A stretch of 64,000 nucleotides of DNA from Apilactobacillus ozensis DSM 23829 = JCM 17196 (GTDB lineage Bacteria > Bacillota > Bacilli > Lactobacillales > Lactobacillaceae). The stretch covers positions 76,416-140,415 of the forward strand of contig NZ_AYYQ01000035.1 in assembly GCF_001435995.1 (NCBI RefSeq), in the 5' to 3' direction. A program made the translations under genes and the position numbers. A model generated the notes under the pieces. That model worked only from the letters and a program-made list of their open reading frames with translations. It searched no databases and had not been told where the DNA came from. Shown here one piece after another: positions 60,910 to 64,000 of the stretch (position 1 is the first letter of the stretch; every line of letters starts with the position of its first letter).

Positions 60910-61665
60910 ATGATGTTTAAATCAAAAAATGTTGAAAGTTTTAAGATAGATAATAATAATATTCCCAAACATGTTGCAATTATTATGGACGGTAATGGTA
61001 GATGGGCTAAAGCACGTCACATGCCTAGAATTGCTGGACATAAGAAAGGGATGAATACTGTTAAGACTATTACTAAGGCCGCTTCAGCTTTAGGAATTAA
61101 GGTTTTAACTTTATATGCTTTTTCTACTGAAAACTGGCGTCGACCAGATAAAGAAGTTAACTATTTAATGGGATTACCTAGTAAATTTTTTAATGACTTT
61201 ATTCCGGATTTAATAGCTAATAATGTTAAAGTTCAAGTTATGGGTTACATTAACCAACTTCCTGAACAAACACAACAAGCAGTAAAAAAAGCAATCGAAG
61301 CCACCGCTAATTGTGATGGAATGATTTTAAATTTTGCCTTGAACTACGGTGCTCAAGATGAAATAGTTACATCTATTCAAAAGATAGCCCGTTTGGTTAA
61401 AAATAATGAAATAGATATCGATGATATTTCTAAAGAAACGGTACAAAATAATTTAATGACCACTAACTTAGGTAAATTAGCCAATCCAGATTTGCTAATT
61501 AGAACTAGTGGTGAAAAAAGATTGTCTAACTTTTTACTTTGGCAAGTTGCATATAGTGAATTTGTCTTTAGAAATGAAAATTGGCCAGACTTTGATGCTG
61601 AAATACTGTCCGATTGCATATTAGAATATCAAAATAGACATCGCCGATTTGGTGGATTAAAATAG
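60910..61665 (+). CDS. uppS: Undecaprenyl diphosphate synthase (isoprenyl transferase)
   Basis: The 251-residue cis-prenyltransferase has the signature HVAIIMDGNGRWAK with the catalytic aspartate, and the C-terminal RTSGEKRLSNFLLWQ and EFVF blocks. It makes the C55 carrier lipid for peptidoglycan and teichoic acids. GTGGTGA serves as ribosome binding site; ATG 60910 and 60913 are both possible. Confidence 0.96.
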   Translation: MMFKSKNVESFKIDNNNIPKHVAIIMDGNGRWAKARHMPRIAGHKKGMNTVKTITKAASALGIKVLTLYAFSTENWRRPDKEVNYLMGLPSKFFNDFIPDLIANNVKVQVMGYINQLPEQTQQAVKKAIEATANCDGMILNFALNYGAQDEIVTSIQKIARLVKNNEIDIDDISKETVQNNLMTTNLGKLANPDLLIRTSGEKRLSNFLLWQVAYSEFVFRNENWPDFDAEILSDCILEYQNRHRRFGGLK

Positions 61666-61695
61666 TTAATTAAATATATAGGAGATATATAGATT

Positions 61696-62484
61696 ATGAA
61701 ACAAAGAGTTTTAACTGCTGTAATAGCTTTGATTATTTTTGTTCCGATAGTTATTGCTGGTGGAATATTTGTAGATATTGCTGGTATATTTTTAGGTTTA
61801 GTAGCAATGTCTGAAATATTAATTATGAAGAAGAAACTATTAGTTTCTCCAGAAGCTTTTCTATCATGGATAGGAGTATTCTTAGTAATTGTTCCGGCTA
61901 CCTGGTTATTTAGCACCTTCAATATTGCTAATCCTTCTTTTTGGATTTATTTGGTGGCAATGCTTTTTTTACTCAGAACTGTTGTTACCAAAAATACTTT
62001 TTCATTTGATGATGCAGCAGTGCTTTTCTTAGCTATGTTTTATGTTGGAAATGGTTTCCATTACTTCATTGCGGCAAGAAATGCTGGATTATCAGTTTTA
62101 TTTTATGCCTTATTGATTGTTTGGATGACTGATAGTGGTGCATATCTAATTGGTCGTAAAATTGGTAAACATAAATTAGCTCCAAATGTTAGTCCTAATA
62201 AAACTTGGGAAGGATCGGTTGGAGGATCTATAATTGCTACAATTGTTGGGGTATTATGGATTTGCATTTATCCAATTGCTGGTTTTAATATTTTTGAAAT
62301 GTTGATTATTACGGTCGTTCTTTCAATTGCTGGTCAATTTGGTGATTTAGTAGAATCGGCTCTAAAGAGATATTATCGAGTGAAGGACTCTGGGAAAATT
62401 TTACCGGGGCACGGTGGAATTTTAGACCGCTTTGATAGTCTAATTTTTATATTACCGTTATTACATTTATTTGGAATCATTTAA
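61696..62484 (+). CDS. cdsA: Phosphatidate cytidylyltransferase
   Basis: The 262-residue membrane enzyme has several helices and the C-terminal family signature SAL-KR-Y-R-KDSGK-LPGHGGILDRFD, with SPNKTWEGSVGG before it. It makes CDP-diacylglycerol from the phosphatidic acid supplied by PlsC. It follows uppS after 30 bp in the conserved order. Confidence 0.96.
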   Translation: MKQRVLTAVIALIIFVPIVIAGGIFVDIAGIFLGLVAMSEILIMKKKLLVSPEAFLSWIGVFLVIVPATWLFSTFNIANPSFWIYLVAMLFLLRTVVTKNTFSFDDAAVLFLAMFYVGNGFHYFIAARNAGLSVLFYALLIVWMTDSGAYLIGRKIGKHKLAPNVSPNKTWEGSVGGSIIATIVGVLWICIYPIAGFNIFEMLIITVVLSIAGQFGDLVESALKRYYRVKDSGKILPGHGGILDRFDSLIFILPLLHLFGII

Positions 62485-62509
62485 GGTTCTTTATTAAGGA
62501 GGAATGCTT

Positions 62510-63787
62510 TTGATTACTACGATAATTTCATTTATTATAGTTTTTGGTTTATTAGTAATTGTGCATGAGTTTGGACATTTCATTGTAGCTAAAAAATCAG
62601 GAATTATGGTACGTGAGTTTTCAATAGGAATGGGTCCTAAAATTTTTTATTACCGTAAGAATAATACTACTTACACTTGGCGATTATTACCACTAGGTGG
62701 GTATGTTAGGATGGCAGGTAGTGCTGATAATGAGTCCCAAGAAATTAAGCCTGGCACGCCTATCAGTTTGAAATTTAATAGTGACAACAATGAAGTTATT
62801 TCCATTAATACAAGTCATAAACAAACACTATTCAATGGAGTACCCTTGACGGTTACTAAGGCAGATTTAGAAAAAGATTTGTTCATTGAAGGTTTTGAGA
62901 ATGCTGACGAAAGCGAAAAAAAGACTTTTAAAGTAAATCATGATGCAACAATTATTGAAGAAGATGGAACTGAAGTTCAAATTGCTCCAGAAGATGTTCA
63001 GTTTCAAAATGCTCCACTGTTTAGAAGAATTTTAACTAATTTTGCTGGAGTTTTTAATAATGTTTTGCTTGCAATCGTAGCTTTTACGGTCGTTTCTTTC
63101 ATGCAAGGTGGCGTTTCTAGTTATACTAATAAGGTAAATTTAGCCTCTAACGATTCAATAGCTGCCAAAGCAGGTTTACAAAATAATGACAAAATACTAA
63201 AGATTAACGATGCTAAGGTTAATAACTGGTATGATTTAACTAAACAAATTCAAGCTAAACCCAATCAGAAAATTGCTTTAGATGTAGAGAGAAATAACCA
63301 AAGTCGTAAAATTAATTTAAAAACTGGTAGTTCCGAATACAATAACAAAAAAGTGGGTGTAATTGGAATTACGCAAACCACTGATAATTCATTTACAGCT
63401 AAAATAACTTCTGGATTTACACAAACTTGGCGAATGACAACTACTTTAGTGTCGGCACTATATTATATGATTGTTGGACACTTTAGTTTAAATGACTTAG
63501 GAGGTCCAGTGGCCATATTTGCTAGTACGTCACAGGCAGCCAAATTAGGAGTTTTAGGAGTCGTTAATTTACTTGCGTTTTTATCTATAAATTTGGCGAT
63601 TATGAACTTAATACCAATTCCAGCTTTAGATGGTGGTAAAATATTATTGAACATAATTGAAGCCATTAGAAGAAAACCAGTTTCAGAAAAGGTAGAAACC
63701 ATTATTACTGTAGTTGGAGCGGTGTTCTTACTAATATTAATGCTACTAGTTACTTTCAACGATATACAAAGATATTTTATAAGGTAA
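62510..63787 (+). CDS. rseP: RIP metalloprotease RseP
   Basis: The 425-residue site-2 protease has the zinc motif HEFGH near residue 20, a PDZ domain (about 215-290, with AAKAGLQNNDKILKIND) and the C-terminal NLIPIPALDGG metal-ligand motif. It cleaves membrane-embedded anti-sigma factors and signal-peptide remnants. I chose TTG 62510, correctly spaced from AGGAGG; the ATG at 62504 touches that ribosome binding site. A loop of about 50 residues (near 85-135) sits before the PDZ domain. Confidence 0.94.
   Translation: MITTIISFIIVFGLLVIVHEFGHFIVAKKSGIMVREFSIGMGPKIFYYRKNNTTYTWRLLPLGGYVRMAGSADNESQEIKPGTPISLKFNSDNNEVISINTSHKQTLFNGVPLTVTKADLEKDLFIEGFENADESEKKTFKVNHDATIIEEDGTEVQIAPEDVQFQNAPLFRRILTNFAGVFNNVLLAIVAFTVVSFMQGGVSSYTNKVNLASNDSIAAKAGLQNNDKILKINDAKVNNWYDLTKQIQAKPNQKIALDVERNNQSRKINLKTGSSEYNNKKVGVIGITQTTDNSFTAKITSGFTQTWRMTTTLVSALYYMIVGHFSLNDLGGPVAIFASTSQAAKLGVLGVVNLLAFLSINLAIMNLIPIPALDGGKILLNIIEAIRRKPVSEKVETIITVVGAVFLLILMLLVTFNDIQRYFIR

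Positions 63788-64000
<213 letters not shown>

Overview
The window is low-GC DNA from a Gram-positive bacterium of the Lactobacillaceae. The evidence is lactobacillus-type gene order (atpBEFHAGDC, DUF1146, murA, mbl, yidD, DUF2969, rodA; rpsB-tsf-pyrH-frr-uppS-cdsA-rseP-proS), strong AGGAGG ribosome binding sites with many TTG/GTG starts, a MurT/GatD pair, a methionine-type T-box, a D-lactate dehydrogenase and a D-Ala ligase with the Tyr-to-Phe change typical of intrinsically vancomycin-resistant heterofermentative lactobacilli. A small insect- or flower-associated genus such as Apilactobacillus or Fructilactobacillus would fit, but the genus cannot be fixed from this sequence alone.

Bases 1 to about 7,790 look like the right-hand part of an integrated mobile element that abuts the 3' end of the tmRNA gene (ssrA, minus strand, 7792-8161). 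It carries a phage/plasmid-type primase-helicase cut by the window edge, a small lipoprotein gene, and an 850-bp gene-free stretch. That stretch holds about eleven TGGGACA iterons arranged around a 71-bp AT-rich core (a probable replication origin of the phage-satellite type), followed directly by a 296-bp nested palindrome of five stems. A type III restriction-modification pair (mod, res) follows, then a tail of terminators and tandem 11-bp repeats next to ssrA. No integrase, capsid or packaging gene is visible here; the left end lies outside the window.

Bases 7.8-9.7 kb hold ssrA, a C39-like protein lacking the expected histidine, and a divergent pair of tRNA genes with C-starting anticodons (Glu-CUC, Gln-CUG), each with a consensus promoter. 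From 9.8 to 16.5 kb come a heterodimeric multidrug-type ABC exporter, a serine hydrolase and the murT-gatD lipid II amidation operon. Bases 16.7-22.2 kb are a translation and nucleotide cluster (tdk, prfA, prmC, tsaC/sua5, glyA, upp), followed by the complete F1Fo ATP synthase operon (22.5-28.9 kb) and a cell wall/elongasome cluster (29.0-33.4 kb).

Bases 33.4-36.3 kb are a T-box-controlled methionine ABC importer (metNIQ). A YtrA-type GntR regulator with its ABC transporter follows, then ddl and an orphan XRE-TPR regulator. From 40.7 to 44.7 kb the minus strand carries uspA, a membrane protein, rarA, a DUF1694 gene, rpsD with a structured leader, and a free-methionine-sulfoxide reductase. Bases 44.8-49.0 kb hold ezrA and the nifS-thiI sulfur-transfer pair. 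A GH20 dispersin-like glycosidase and two unknown small proteins come next, then mvaS, a nucleoside deoxyribosyltransferase, lexA and small conserved genes, a remarkable nested hairpin (54.2 kb), plsC, a tRNA methyltransferase with a GIY-YIG partner, and D-lactate dehydrogenase. The window ends in the conserved rpsB to proS block, with proS cut by the right edge.

The strongest candidates for something undescribed are the iteron origin plus giant nested palindrome in front of the type III restriction-modification genes.
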